From positions 1-64,000 of the forward strand of contig JAILLQ010000016.1 of the NCBI GenBank assembly GCA_024693045.1: DNA of 64,000 nt, read 5' to 3'. The DNA is from Treponema sp. (GTDB taxonomy: Bacteria; Spirochaetota; Spirochaetia; Treponematales; Treponemataceae). Shown here piece after piece: positions 1 to 8,498 of this stretch; position 1 is the first letter of the stretch; each line of letters starts with the position of its first letter. The notes under the pieces were generated by a model that had not been told where the DNA came from, searched no databases, and worked only from the letters and a program-made list of their open reading frames with translations. Position numbers and translations under genes: made by a program.

Positions 1-471
1 AAGAAGATTGCAGGCGATGTCCGTAACTCCTGCTATGCCCTAACTCCGACAGACTTGAACGAAGGTCTTTTTGAAGCCCTTGTTTCCCTCTGTGGAGTCT
101 TAAAAAAGCAGAGCGGACTTGAAATTATTCTTTGCATTCAGTATGAAGTAAAAAACAATCAGGACTTTAAGAGTTTTCCAAAAGAAAAGAATCTGAATAT
201 TTACCGCATTGTGCAGGAAATCCTTTCAAATGCCATAAAACATTCCGGCGCAGAAACAATAAGCCTGCTGGTCAGAACCTTTGATGAAAAGAATTTCAAA
301 ATTATAATTTCAGACGGCGGAAAAGGCTTCGACTTAAAAAGCGCCCTCAAGACGAAAAAGCACTTCGGCCTTAAAAACATCCAGACCCGTGTCAAAAGCC
401 TGGGCGGTCAGGTAAACTTCTTTACTGAAGAAGGCGAAGGCACACAGGTTTCGGTTACTGTGCCCTATTAA
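1..471 (+). CDS. Sensor histidine kinase, C-terminal part (5' end outside window)
   Basis: The reading frame is open to base 1, so the gene begins upstream and only about 156 C-terminal codons are visible. They form the end of a dimerisation helix (RNSCYALTPTDLNEGLFEAL) and then an ATP-binding HATPase_c domain: N box around VQEILSNAIKHSG, G1 box SDGGKGFD, and the closing HFGLKNIQTRVKSLGG and GEGTQVSVTVPY strands. This arrangement is typical of HisKA_3 (NarL/DesK-like) kinases, which autophosphorylate a histidine (not visible here) and pass the phosphate to a response regulator. No partner regulator lies downstream; the next gene is on the other strand behind a hairpin. Sensor input and target cannot be inferred. 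Confidence 0.88.
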   Translation, partial: KKIAGDVRNSCYALTPTDLNEGLFEALVSLCGVLKKQSGLEIILCIQYEVKNNQDFKSFPKEKNLNIYRIVQEILSNAIKHSGAETISLLVRTFDEKNFKIIISDGGKGFDLKSALKTKKHFGLKNIQTRVKSLGGQVNFFTEEGEGTQVSVTVPY

Positions 472-532
472 AAGTGGCGTTAGCCTTCTCGTATTTCTAT
501 TTTCGAATTCACTTGTAAATTTAAAATAATTA

Positions 533-561
533 GGGCTGCCCCATACTTTTGGGACAGCCCC
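533..561. terminator. Bidirectional hairpin between convergent genes
   Basis: GGGCTGCCCC and GGGACAGCCC flank an eight-base loop and pair with one mismatch. The hairpin sits between the ends of two convergent genes. On the minus strand it is followed by an AT-rich stretch. It probably terminates both transcripts. Confidence 0.6.
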
Positions 562-567
562 TTCCTT

Positions 568-1701
568 CTACAACCTGATTATCCTAGAATGTGTAATCAC
601 TTCGTTTCCTTCTTCGGTGATTAATACGTCATTTTCAAGGCGGACGCCGCCGAGTTTTTCGTCGTAGAGGCCTGGTTCTAGGGTTATAATCATTCCGGGC
701 TTAAAGGTTACGTTTGCCGGCATTTTAGTGCTTACTCTTGGAAATTCGTGGATTTCAAGACCGATTCCGTGCCCAAGGGTATGAGGCATTTTTCTGTTTG
801 CACGGGCAAAAATTGTTTCGGCTTGTTCGCAGGCTTCTTTTACAGGAATTCCCGGCTTGTAAAGGCGAAGGCATTCGTCGGCGGCTTTTTGAACAAGCTC
901 AACAATTTCTTCCTGTTCTGGTGAAAGTTCTCCTTTTAAAACCGTAAGAGTTGTGTCACTTGTGTAGCCATTGTATACAACGCCAAAGTCCAGAATAGAA
1001 AGACCCTGTCCTGGCCATTCTCCTTGTGTGTAACCAGGAAAGGCGTGAATTGCCCAGCTTCTTGCCGGTCCTGCTGCCAGTGTGTCAAACCCTGTTCTTT
1101 CACAACCGTGGAGTCGGCATTCTTTTTCTATTAATAATGCTACGTCCATTTCTGTTTTGATTTCGCCACTTCGTATTTTTTCTTCAATCTGATCTATAAT
1201 CAAATCTCCGATTCTGGCTGCTTCTTTTGTACATTCTATTTCGTATTCGTCTTTTACTGTTCTTAATTCAACTGCATAATCGTGAACGCTTTCGTGGCGG
1301 CAACGGATTTCCCATTTGTCTAACTTGTCTACGAATTCAAGAAATTTTGGGTATGAAGTGCTTGGCGGAATTTCAACCTTGCTGCCTTCTTCTGGCAAAT
1401 TGGCTTTTACAGCTTCTATGTCCTGATTTTTGTATTTTGTATATGGAATAACTTTGTCGCAGAAGGCTATTTTTTTTGCAAGAATTTCATCCCAAGGAAT
1501 TAGTACGCTGTTTCCTACCTGAGGAATAATTAATACAGCGTCACTGGTGTGTCCTGTAAAATAGCGGATAGATGGTTCTCGGTGTTCTTCGCTGTCGATA
1601 AAAACTGCGGCTCCTATGTTATTCAAGTTCAGATATTCAACAATTTTTTGTCTTCGTTCTTCGTAGATTTTTTTTAGGTCATCTTTAGAGTAATCTTTCA
1701 T
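568..1701 (-). CDS. M24 family Xaa-Pro aminopeptidase
   Basis: A cytoplasmic metallopeptidase that removes N-terminal residues preceding proline. It has an N-terminal creatinase-like domain (about residues 1-135) and a C-terminal pita-bread catalytic domain. The metal ligands are visible: Asp in LDFGVVYNGYTSD (both aspartates), His in HTLGHGIGLEIHEFP, Glu in ITLEPGLYD and Glu in VRLENDV. I chose the ATG at 1701 because GAGGA lies about six bases upstream; an in-frame ATG four codons earlier (1713) has no ribosome-binding site. Length, about 377 residues, is normal for short aminopeptidase P/prolidase proteins. Whether it acts as aminopeptidase P or prolidase cannot be decided from sequence. 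Confidence 0.93.
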   Translation of the reverse strand: MKDYSKDDLKKIYEERRQKIVEYLNLNNIGAAVFIDSEEHREPSIRYFTGHTSDAVLIIPQVGNSVLIPWDEILAKKIAFCDKVIPYTKYKNQDIEAVKANLPEEGSKVEIPPSTSYPKFLEFVDKLDKWEIRCRHESVHDYAVELRTVKDEYEIECTKEAARIGDLIIDQIEEKIRSGEIKTEMDVALLIEKECRLHGCERTGFDTLAAGPARSWAIHAFPGYTQGEWPGQGLSILDFGVVYNGYTSDTTLTVLKGELSPEQEEIVELVQKAADECLRLYKPGIPVKEACEQAETIFARANRKMPHTLGHGIGLEIHEFPRVSTKMPANVTFKPGMIITLEPGLYDEKLGGVRLENDVLITEEGNEVITHSRIIRL

Positions 1702-1756
1702 AGTGGTCCTCATATATTTTTTTGCCGAATTTACGGCATTTAGTTACCAGTTTGCG

Positions 1757-1932
1757 TATGAAAAATGCGGGCTGCTTCCAGTCGGGGGTTCTTCCTACAG
1801 CATGGGTTGAGCGTGTAAAGTATTGATACAAGGCGATTTCTTTCAGAAATCGCTCACGCTCAAAATGCTTCGGAAGCCCCCCTCCTTCCCGCAGCCCGCA
1901 TTTTTCACCGGATAGGCTTTGAAATGCCGCTT
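1757..1932. repeat. Intergenic hairpin repeat, copy 1
   Basis: First of two tandem copies of a structured element lying between the M24 peptidase and murJ. The copy is bounded by an inverted repeat (AAAAATGCGGGCTGC at 1761 and its complement ending at 1905). Inside are nested TTGAGCGTG/CACGCTCAA arms and a GCGATTTCT/AGAAATCGC hairpin. A G-rich arm faces a C-rich arm (GGGGG/CCCCC), so the unit can fold into one long imperfect stem. A further ATGCCG/CGGCAT hairpin followed by T residues sits at 1924-1945. No credible coding sequence is present. Confidence 0.85.
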
Positions 1933-1952
1933 AATCGGCATTTTTGCTGGGA

Positions 1953-2116
1953 GCTGCTTCCAGTCGGGGGTTCTTCCTACAGCATGGGTTGAGCGTGTAA
2001 AGTATTGATACGAGGCGATTTCTTTCAGAAATCGCTCACGCTCAAAATGCTTGGTAAGAAACCCCTCCTTCTCGCAGCCCGCATTTTTCACCAGATTGGC
2101 TTTGAAATGCCGCTTA
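1953..2116. repeat. Intergenic hairpin repeat, copy 2
   Basis: Second copy, offset by about 182 bases. The first 100 bases differ from copy 1 at a single position. The right flank is more diverged but keeps pairing potential: GGTAAGAAACCCC here against GGAAGCCCCCC in copy 1, both facing the same G-rich arm. The element ends exactly at the murJ stop codon, so it may act as the 3' end of the murJ transcript on the minus strand. Confidence 0.85.
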
Positions 2117-3745
2117 TCAGCTTCTTTTTCTTGCTTTTACTTTTGATAAAACGGCGGTGGCTGCTTCATCTTTAAATATAATAAGAAGTGCGACGCCAAT
2201 CAAAGCAAAAATTACTGCACTTGCAGCTGCCGGAATGCCGTATTCTAAAAGGCGGTTTGTAAAGGTTATTTTTCGGCTGATTATTTCGTGAACAAAATAA
2301 GTCGGGCAGGCGGCGATTATGCTGAATGCTAAAAGACGAAGAATGTATAAAGTCATGCTTCCTGCTATTTTACCAGCTTCCATGCCTGGCATCTTTTTCA
2401 TAAAGACAAAAAGACAGATTGTGTTTACAAGGCTTGCTATGGTCAGAGCAAGGGCAATTCCATTTCCTTTTAAAGGAAAAGAAAAAATCAATGCCAATAT
2501 GATATTTGCCCCAAAACAGATTATTCCTGCCAGGGTAGGTAATTTTGTGTTTTTCTGTGCATAAAATGCCGGTGAAATTATCCTGTTTACGGCAATAAAG
2601 AAAAGTCCTGCAATGTGAAAGCGGAATACACCTAAAGTTAAGGCAACAGACTGGTCGTCAAAACTCTTTGACTTGTAAACAATAGAAATTAAATCTTTTC
2701 CGCATATTAGGGAATAAAAAGTCACAGGAATACAAATTAAAGCAATTATTTTTATAGCCTGAATTAAAATTTCGTTAAATTCTTTCCATTTTGATTTTGC
2801 TGCAAGACCACTCAAATCCGGCAGAATTACAGTTCCAATTGATACGGCAAAAATTCCCAAAATCAATTCTTGAAGTCTAAGAGAATACTGAAGTGAAGAA
2901 ACTGTTCCAGTTCCAACTTTTCCGGCAAGGGCTGTAGAAACTAAGTCGTTCAACTGATAAGCAGCCATTCCTACTATTGTTGGAACGATTAAAGCGCAGA
3001 CTTTTCTTGTACCCGGGTTTGTAAAAGCATTCTTTAGGCCAGTCAAAGTCGTTTTCCAGCCAGTTTTCTTTACGAATGGCCACTGGAAAAGCGCTTGAAT
3101 ACAGCCTCCCGAAATTACACCAAAACTCATAGCACGCGCAGCAAGGGCTTCCTGTGGAAGATTGTGTGGGTTAGCCAAATGAGGTGTTAAACCATAAGTT
3201 ACAAGGATAACCACGGCGTTAAATAAAACTGGAGTAAAACCAGAAGGGGCAAAGATATTACAACCGTTTAAAATCCCCTGGAAAAAGGCTGCAACAGAAA
3301 TAACAAAAAGGTATGGAAACATGATTCTTGTCAGTAACGTTGTTTCCGAAAGAACAAGATGTGGTGTTTCCTTGTTGTAAAAGATTGGAATTACAAATTG
3401 CACTAAAAGAATTCCTAAAACTGTTACGCAGGCTGTTAAAAAAGAAACTAAGGTCAAAGTTGAACTTACAAATTTTTGAGTTTCAGCATGTTTTTCTTTT
3501 GAATCGTCGTTTTCTATGTATTCACGGAAAGTTGGAATAAAGGCTACCGAAATACTGTTTTCTGCAAAAAGTCTGCGGAAAAGATTTGGAATCATAAAAG
3601 CGATACCAAAGGCATCTGCATAATCACTTGTGCCTAAAAAGGCAGCTTTTGTCATTTCTCGGATAAGCCCCATGATTCGGGAAGCAAAAGTCATCAGGGA
3701 AAGAAAAAGTCCTGACTTTAAGAGAGAAGTTTTTTTAGCTTTCAT
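2117..3745 (-). CDS. murJ: Lipid II flippase MurJ
   Basis: A polytopic inner-membrane protein of the MOP superfamily (MviN/MurJ) that flips lipid II to the periplasmic face for peptidoglycan synthesis. The 542 residues are nearly all hydrophobic helices, consistent with the 14 expected. The N-terminus shows the family signature (GLFLSLMTFASRIMGLIREM) followed by FGIAFMIPNLFRRLFAENSISVAFIPTF, both strongly conserved in MurJ. The start at 3745 is supported by a -10 hexamer only six bases upstream and a -35 TTGCAC, which imply a leaderless mRNA. It is transcribed alone on the minus strand, with the duplicated repeat immediately 3'. Nothing appears truncated. Confidence 0.95.
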   Translation of the reverse strand: MKAKKTSLLKSGLFLSLMTFASRIMGLIREMTKAAFLGTSDYADAFGIAFMIPNLFRRLFAENSISVAFIPTFREYIENDDSKEKHAETQKFVSSTLTLVSFLTACVTVLGILLVQFVIPIFYNKETPHLVLSETTLLTRIMFPYLFVISVAAFFQGILNGCNIFAPSGFTPVLFNAVVILVTYGLTPHLANPHNLPQEALAARAMSFGVISGGCIQALFQWPFVKKTGWKTTLTGLKNAFTNPGTRKVCALIVPTIVGMAAYQLNDLVSTALAGKVGTGTVSSLQYSLRLQELILGIFAVSIGTVILPDLSGLAAKSKWKEFNEILIQAIKIIALICIPVTFYSLICGKDLISIVYKSKSFDDQSVALTLGVFRFHIAGLFFIAVNRIISPAFYAQKNTKLPTLAGIICFGANIILALIFSFPLKGNGIALALTIASLVNTICLFVFMKKMPGMEAGKIAGSMTLYILRLLAFSIIAACPTYFVHEIISRKITFTNRLLEYGIPAAASAVIFALIGVALLIIFKDEAATAVLSKVKARKRS

Positions 3746-3751
3746 AAAAGT

Positions 3752-3780
3752 ATATTACAGAACGGATAGAGCTTGTGCAA
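3752..3780 (-). promoter_or_regulatory. murJ promoter (predicted leaderless)
   Basis: TTGCAC (3775-3780), a 17-base spacer and TAATAT (3752-3757). Six bases separate the -10 from the ATG, so the transcription start should fall on the start codon. No Shine-Dalgarno is present. Confidence 0.7.
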
Positions 3781-3824
3781 TCAAAAAAAATATTTTCTTC
3801 TATATTATAAAAAGAGTTTACCGT

Positions 3825-3853
3825 TTGCAAAATTCTCTATAAGCGTTTATAGT
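3825..3853 (+). promoter_or_regulatory. Promoter for the dehydratase activase gene
   Basis: TTGCAA, a 17-base spacer and TATAGT. The predicted start near 3860 leaves a leader of about 48 bases carrying AGGGA upstream of the ATG at 3908. It is divergent from the murJ promoter, only about 45 bases away. Confidence 0.6.
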
Positions 3854-3907
3854 CTAAAGGATAGAATAAAATTTTTCTGCCTTTTTATTTTTATAGGGAT
3901 TAGTTAC

Positions 3908-6900
3908 ATGACAAAGGAAATTTTACCAATTCGAATCGGAATTGATATTGGTTCAACAACTGTAAAAATCGCAGTTCTTGACGATGATGACAAGTTGATT
4001 TACGGAGATTATCAGCGCCATCGTGCAGATATCAGAAGCACAATTATAAAAGTTGCCAGTGAAGCTTTTGATAAAATTACTGAAAAATTTCCTTTAGGAG
4101 AAGAACAACCTCTTACAATTAAAGTTACCGGTTCCGGGGGACTTTCTGTATCTCAGTGGCTCAATGTACCTTTTATTCAGGAAGTTGTTGCTGCGACTAC
4201 AGCTGTTAAGAAAATCATTCCTCAGACAGATGTTGTAATCGAACTTGGTGGTGAAGACGCAAAGATTACATATTTTACCGGTGGGGTTGAGCAGAGAATG
4301 AATGGTACTTGTGCCGGCGGTACAGGTGCTTTTATTGACCAGATGGCAGCTCTCCTTGAAACAGATGCAGCTGGTCTTAATGTTCTTGCAAAAGATTATC
4401 AGACAATTTATCCGATTGCTGCCCGCTGTGGTGTATTTGCCAAAACTGATATTCAGCCTTTAATCAACGAAGGTGCCCGTAGGGAAGATATTGCAGCTTC
4501 TATTTATCAGGCTGTTGTAAATCAGACTATTTCTGGTCTTGCTTGTGGTAAACCTATTCGTGGTCATGTTGCCTTCTTGGGTGGACCTCTTCACTTTATG
4601 GACCAGCTTCGTCAGCGCTTTATTGAAACTCTTAAACTTAAAGACGATGAAATTATTGTTCCTGAAGACAGCCAGCTTTTTGTTGCTTCTGGTTGTGCTT
4701 TTAGTGCAGAAAGAAAGTTCAACGGGGAAGGGGCAGAAAACTTTAAATTTCCAACTGTAAAAGAATTCCGTGAAAGTTTAAAAAATCTTGTTGGAGCCGA
4801 ATTAAGCGAAGTTCAGCGTTTGGATCCCTTGTTTACAAATGCAAACGAACTTGAAGAATTCCGCAAGCGCCATGCTGAAGAAAAGGCTATGCGAGGTTCC
4901 CTTGAAGATGCTCACGGACCTGTATTCCTCGGTTTGGACTCGGGTTCGACAACAACAAAAGCAGTTCTTATAAACCAAAAGGGTGAAATTATATGGGATT
5001 TCTATTCTCACAATATGGGAAATCCTGTAGAACTTGCTGTAAAAGTATTAAAAGATTTGTATAAAAAACTTCCGAAAGATGTTTATATAGCTCGTGCAGT
5101 TTCAACTGGATACGGAGAAGCCCTCTTTCAGGCTGCTTTTGGCGTTGATGCTGGAGAAGTTGAAACTATTGCCCATTTCCGTGCCGCAGACTTTTTTGTT
5201 CCTGGTGTAGAATTCCTGCTTGATATCGGCGGACAGGATATGAAATGTCTGCGAATGAAAGACGGAGCAATTACATCTATCCAGTTGAATGAAGCTTGTT
5301 CTGCCGGTTGTGGTTCCTTCCTTGATAACTTTGCAAATACAATGGGTATGGATGTAAAGGAATTCGGAAAAATTGCTCTTATGGCAGAAAAGCCAGTAGA
5401 TTTGGGTTCCCGTTGTACTGTTTTTATGAACAGCCGTGTAAAGCAGGCTCAGAAGGAAGGTGCTTCGGTTGCTGATATTGCAGCAGGTCTTTCTTATTCC
5501 GTAATTAAAAACGCTCTTTTTAAGGTAATAAAACTTAGAAAGGCATCTGATATAGGTACAAAAGTTGTCGTTCAGGGTGGTACATTCTTCAATGATGCCA
5601 TTCTCCGGGCTTTCGAAAAAATCGCCGGTGTAGAAGTTTTCCGTCCTGATGTTGCCGGTCTTATGGGAGCTTATGGTTCAGCACTTATAGCTTATGACCA
5701 GTGGGTTGATATGACAACTGTAAAACCTGGCGAACCTGCAATCGATGTTTCAAAAATCCGTTCTTCTATTGCTACTTACGATGAACTTGATAAATTCCAT
5801 GTTGATTTGGAACTTCGCCGATGTGGTAAGTGTCAGAACAATTGTCTTCTTACTATCAATAAGTTCAGCACAGGAAGTGAAATCCGAACCTTCATTACTG
5901 GTAACCGTTGTGAACGAGGTCTTGAAGCAGAAGGTAAGGTAATTGACGCTTCTAACAAGAAAAATACAAAGGTTGATGATGTTGGCGAAAAGATGCCTAA
6001 CCTCTTTGAATGGAAATATAAGAGACTTTTTGGCTATGTTCCTCTTAAACCTCAGGACGCACCTATGGGAGATGTTGGAATCCCTCGCGTTCTTAATATG
6101 TATGAAAATTACCCTCTTTGGTTTACTTTCTTTACAAAACTCGGTTTCCGTGTAGTTTTGAGCCAGCGTTCATCTAAGGCAGTTTACGAAAAAGGTATTG
6201 AAACTATCCCTTCAGAATCTGTTTGTTACCCTGGAAAAATCAGTCATGGTCATGTGGTTTCACTTTTGCAGAGGGGGGTAAAATTCATTTTCTATCCTTG
6301 TGCTCCATACGAAAAACAGGAAGACTGCGGGGCTGGTAACCATTACAACTGTCCTATCGTAACAAGTTACCCTGAAGTTTTGCGCAACAATGTTGATGAA
6401 CTCAGACAGGATTCTTCTATTACATATATGGATCCATTCCTGCCTATTTACGATAAAAAGCGTCTGGGAGAACGTCTCTGTGAAGAATTCCTTCCAAAGT
6501 TTCCGTCTCTTACAGAAAAGCAGATTATCTCTGCTGTTGACGCTGCATGGAAAGAACAGGAAAAATTCCGTTCAGATTGCCAGCAGGCCGGGGAAGATGC
6601 ACTTGAACAGATGATTCGAGCTGGTGGAAATGGTATTGTTCTTGCCGGTCGTCCTTATCACCTTGATCCTGAAATTAACCACGGTATTCCAGAGATGATT
6701 AATGCTCTAGGACTTGCTGTTTTCACGGAAGATTCAATTGCACACTTAGGCTCTATCGAAAGACCTCTTCGTATTATCGACCAGTGGGTTTATCATAACC
6801 GACTTTACCGCGCAGGTGCCTTTGTTAGCGAAATGCCTGACCTGGAACTTGTTCAGCTCACTTCATTTGGTTGTGGTCTTGACGCCGTTACTGCCGATCA

Positions 6901-8473
6901 GGTTGATGAAATCATGCGTTCAAAGAACCGTATGTACACCTTGATTAAGATTGATGAAGGTTCAAACCTTGGTGCTGTTCGTATTCGAATACGCTCTTTA
7001 ATTGCTGCCGTAAAGGAAAGACAGCGTCATCACAGAAAGATGACAGTAAAACGTTCTGCTGCATATCAGAGACAGGTATTTACAAAAGAGATGAAGTATT
7101 CTCATACAATCATTGGACCTCAGATGTCTCCTATTCATTTTAGAATTTTGCAGAGAGCATTCCAGGCAGAAGGTTACAACTTTGTAGTTCTTGATGCTGT
7201 TGACCCGAAAGCTGTAGAAGCAGGTCTTCGTTTTGTAAATAATGATGCCTGCTATCCATCAATTCTGGTTGCAGGTCAAATGATTGCAGCGCTTGAAAGT
7301 GGAAAGTATGACTTAAATCACGTTTCCCTGATTATTACTCAGACTGGTGGTGGATGTCGTGCTACAAACTATATTGGCTTTATTCGCCGTGCTTTAAATG
7401 ATGCAGGTTGGGGTCACATTCCTGTCCTTTCTTTGAGTGCCCAGGGATTTGAAAAGAATCCTGGTTTCAAAGTAACACCAACTCTTTTGCACAGACTTTT
7501 GATGGCTATTCTAACCGGTGATGTTTTGATGCGGGTTCTTTATCGTACCCGCCCTTACGAAGCTGTTCCGGGAAGTGCAAATGCCTTGTACGAAAAGTGG
7601 TCTGCAAGAGCTGAAAAACAGGTTCAGTCGCTTTCAATTCACGGCTATAATAAATTGTTAAAAAATATTGTAAAAGAATTCGATGAACTTCCTTTACGTC
7701 CTATTAAAAAGCCTAGAGTAGGTGTTGTTGGCGAAATTCTTGTAAAATTCCACCCAACTGCAAATAATGACATAGTTGGTACAATCGAAAGGGAAGGTGC
7801 GGAATGTGTAATGCCTGATTTGACGGACTTCTTCTTCTATACTTTTGCAACTGGTATTTTCCGTCACCAGGAATTGGCATTCCCTAAAAAAACAGAACGA
7901 AATGCCCGTTTGTTGGTTTGGTTCCTTGAACTTTACCGCAATAAAATGAAAAAATATCTTCGTAAGAGTCGTCGTTTCGAAGCACCTAGCTCAATCTATG
8001 ATTTGATGAAAGGTGTAGATGATATCGTACAGCTTGGTAACATCACTGGAGAAGGCTGGTTCCTTACAGCCGAAATGGTTGAACTTATTCATTCCGGGGC
8101 ACCAAGTATTGCCTGTGTTCAGCCTTTTGCCTGTCTTCCTAACCATGTTACAGGAAAGGGTATGATTAAAGAACTTAGACGCCGTTTCCCAGGAGCAAAT
8201 ATTTCTGCAATCGATTACGATCCAGGTTCTTCTGAAGTAAACCAGTTAAACCGTTTAAAACTTCTTCTTTCAAATGCACCTGCAGGAAAACATCCTGATG
8301 AAAACGATGATGGTGTAATTGTTAATCCAGATGGAACAAAGGTTCGACCTGTCGTTCACCTTGCGGAAGGGGCTTCAACATTGACTGACCCAGAACCAGT
8401 TAAAGAAAGTGAAATGCCTGTTGAACAAAGTGGTCTTGAAAAGCAGGAAATCATGATTGCTGCTGAAGATTAG
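3908..8473 (+). CDS. Two-domain acyl-CoA dehydratase activase (BadF/BcrA type) with DUF2229-like C-terminus
   Basis: About 1521 residues. Two consecutive ASKHA ATPase domains of the BadF/BadG/BcrA/BcrD type are present. The first begins at GIDIGSTT (residue 11) and carries NGTCAGGTGAF (Cys135) and RCGVF (Cys174). The second begins at GLDSGSTT (about 342) and carries EACSAGCGSF (about 463) and RCTVF (about 502). Such cysteines bind the bridging 4Fe-4S cluster in 2-hydroxyacyl-CoA dehydratase activators. A DUF2229-like region follows from about 638, with the cysteine cluster RRCGKCQNNC, VCYPGK and NDACYPS. These proteins use ATP to drive low-potential electron transfer to a partner, but no dehydratase subunits are adjacent, so the substrate is unknown. 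I chose the ATG at 3908 (AGGGA nine bases upstream); the frame extends further 5', but those codons overlap the promoter. Confidence 0.9.
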   Translation: MTKEILPIRIGIDIGSTTVKIAVLDDDDKLIYGDYQRHRADIRSTIIKVASEAFDKITEKFPLGEEQPLTIKVTGSGGLSVSQWLNVPFIQEVVAATTAVKKIIPQTDVVIELGGEDAKITYFTGGVEQRMNGTCAGGTGAFIDQMAALLETDAAGLNVLAKDYQTIYPIAARCGVFAKTDIQPLINEGARREDIAASIYQAVVNQTISGLACGKPIRGHVAFLGGPLHFMDQLRQRFIETLKLKDDEIIVPEDSQLFVASGCAFSAERKFNGEGAENFKFPTVKEFRESLKNLVGAELSEVQRLDPLFTNANELEEFRKRHAEEKAMRGSLEDAHGPVFLGLDSGSTTTKAVLINQKGEIIWDFYSHNMGNPVELAVKVLKDLYKKLPKDVYIARAVSTGYGEALFQAAFGVDAGEVETIAHFRAADFFVPGVEFLLDIGGQDMKCLRMKDGAITSIQLNEACSAGCGSFLDNFANTMGMDVKEFGKIALMAEKPVDLGSRCTVFMNSRVKQAQKEGASVADIAAGLSYSVIKNALFKVIKLRKASDIGTKVVVQGGTFFNDAILRAFEKIAGVEVFRPDVAGLMGAYGSALIAYDQWVDMTTVKPGEPAIDVSKIRSSIATYDELDKFHVDLELRRCGKCQNNCLLTINKFSTGSEIRTFITGNRCERGLEAEGKVIDASNKKNTKVDDVGEKMPNLFEWKYKRLFGYVPLKPQDAPMGDVGIPRVLNMYENYPLWFTFFTKLGFRVVLSQRSSKAVYEKGIETIPSESVCYPGKISHGHVVSLLQRGVKFIFYPCAPYEKQEDCGAGNHYNCPIVTSYPEVLRNNVDELRQDSSITYMDPFLPIYDKKRLGERLCEEFLPKFPSLTEKQIISAVDAAWKEQEKFRSDCQQAGEDALEQMIRAGGNGIVLAGRPYHLDPEINHGIPEMINALGLAVFTEDSIAHLGSIERPLRIIDQWVYHNRLYRAGAFVSEMPDLELVQLTSFGCGLDAVTADQVDEIMRSKNRMYTLIKIDEGSNLGAVRIRIRSLIAAVKERQRHHRKMTVKRSAAYQRQVFTKEMKYSHTIIGPQMSPIHFRILQRAFQAEGYNFVVLDAVDPKAVEAGLRFVNNDACYPSILVAGQMIAALESGKYDLNHVSLIITQTGGGCRATNYIGFIRRALNDAGWGHIPVLSLSAQGFEKNPGFKVTPTLLHRLLMAILTGDVLMRVLYRTRPYEAVPGSANALYEKWSARAEKQVQSLSIHGYNKLLKNIVKEFDELPLRPIKKPRVGVVGEILVKFHPTANNDIVGTIEREGAECVMPDLTDFFFYTFATGIFRHQELAFPKKTERNARLLVWFLELYRNKMKKYLRKSRRFEAPSSIYDLMKGVDDIVQLGNITGEGWFLTAEMVELIHSGAPSIACVQPFACLPNHVTGKGMIKELRRRFPGANISAIDYDPGSSEVNQLNRLKLLLSNAPAGKHPDENDDGVIVNPDGTKVRPVVHLAEGASTLTDPEPVKESEMPVEQSGLEKQEIMIAAED

Positions 8474-8498
8474 GGATAATAAAGTGAGAGGTGCAAAA

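Noticed and set aside
1843..2091. Minus-strand 82-codon open frame with internal repeat (KNAGCEKEG/KNAGCGKEG)
   Set aside because: It lies wholly within the duplicated hairpin repeat, its repeats mirror the DNA duplication, and there is no ribosome-binding site.
3773..3907. N-terminal extension of the dehydratase activase frame
   Set aside because: The extra 45 codons overlap the promoter (3825-3853) and have no family similarity. Conserved sequence begins just after the ATG at 3908, which has AGGGA.
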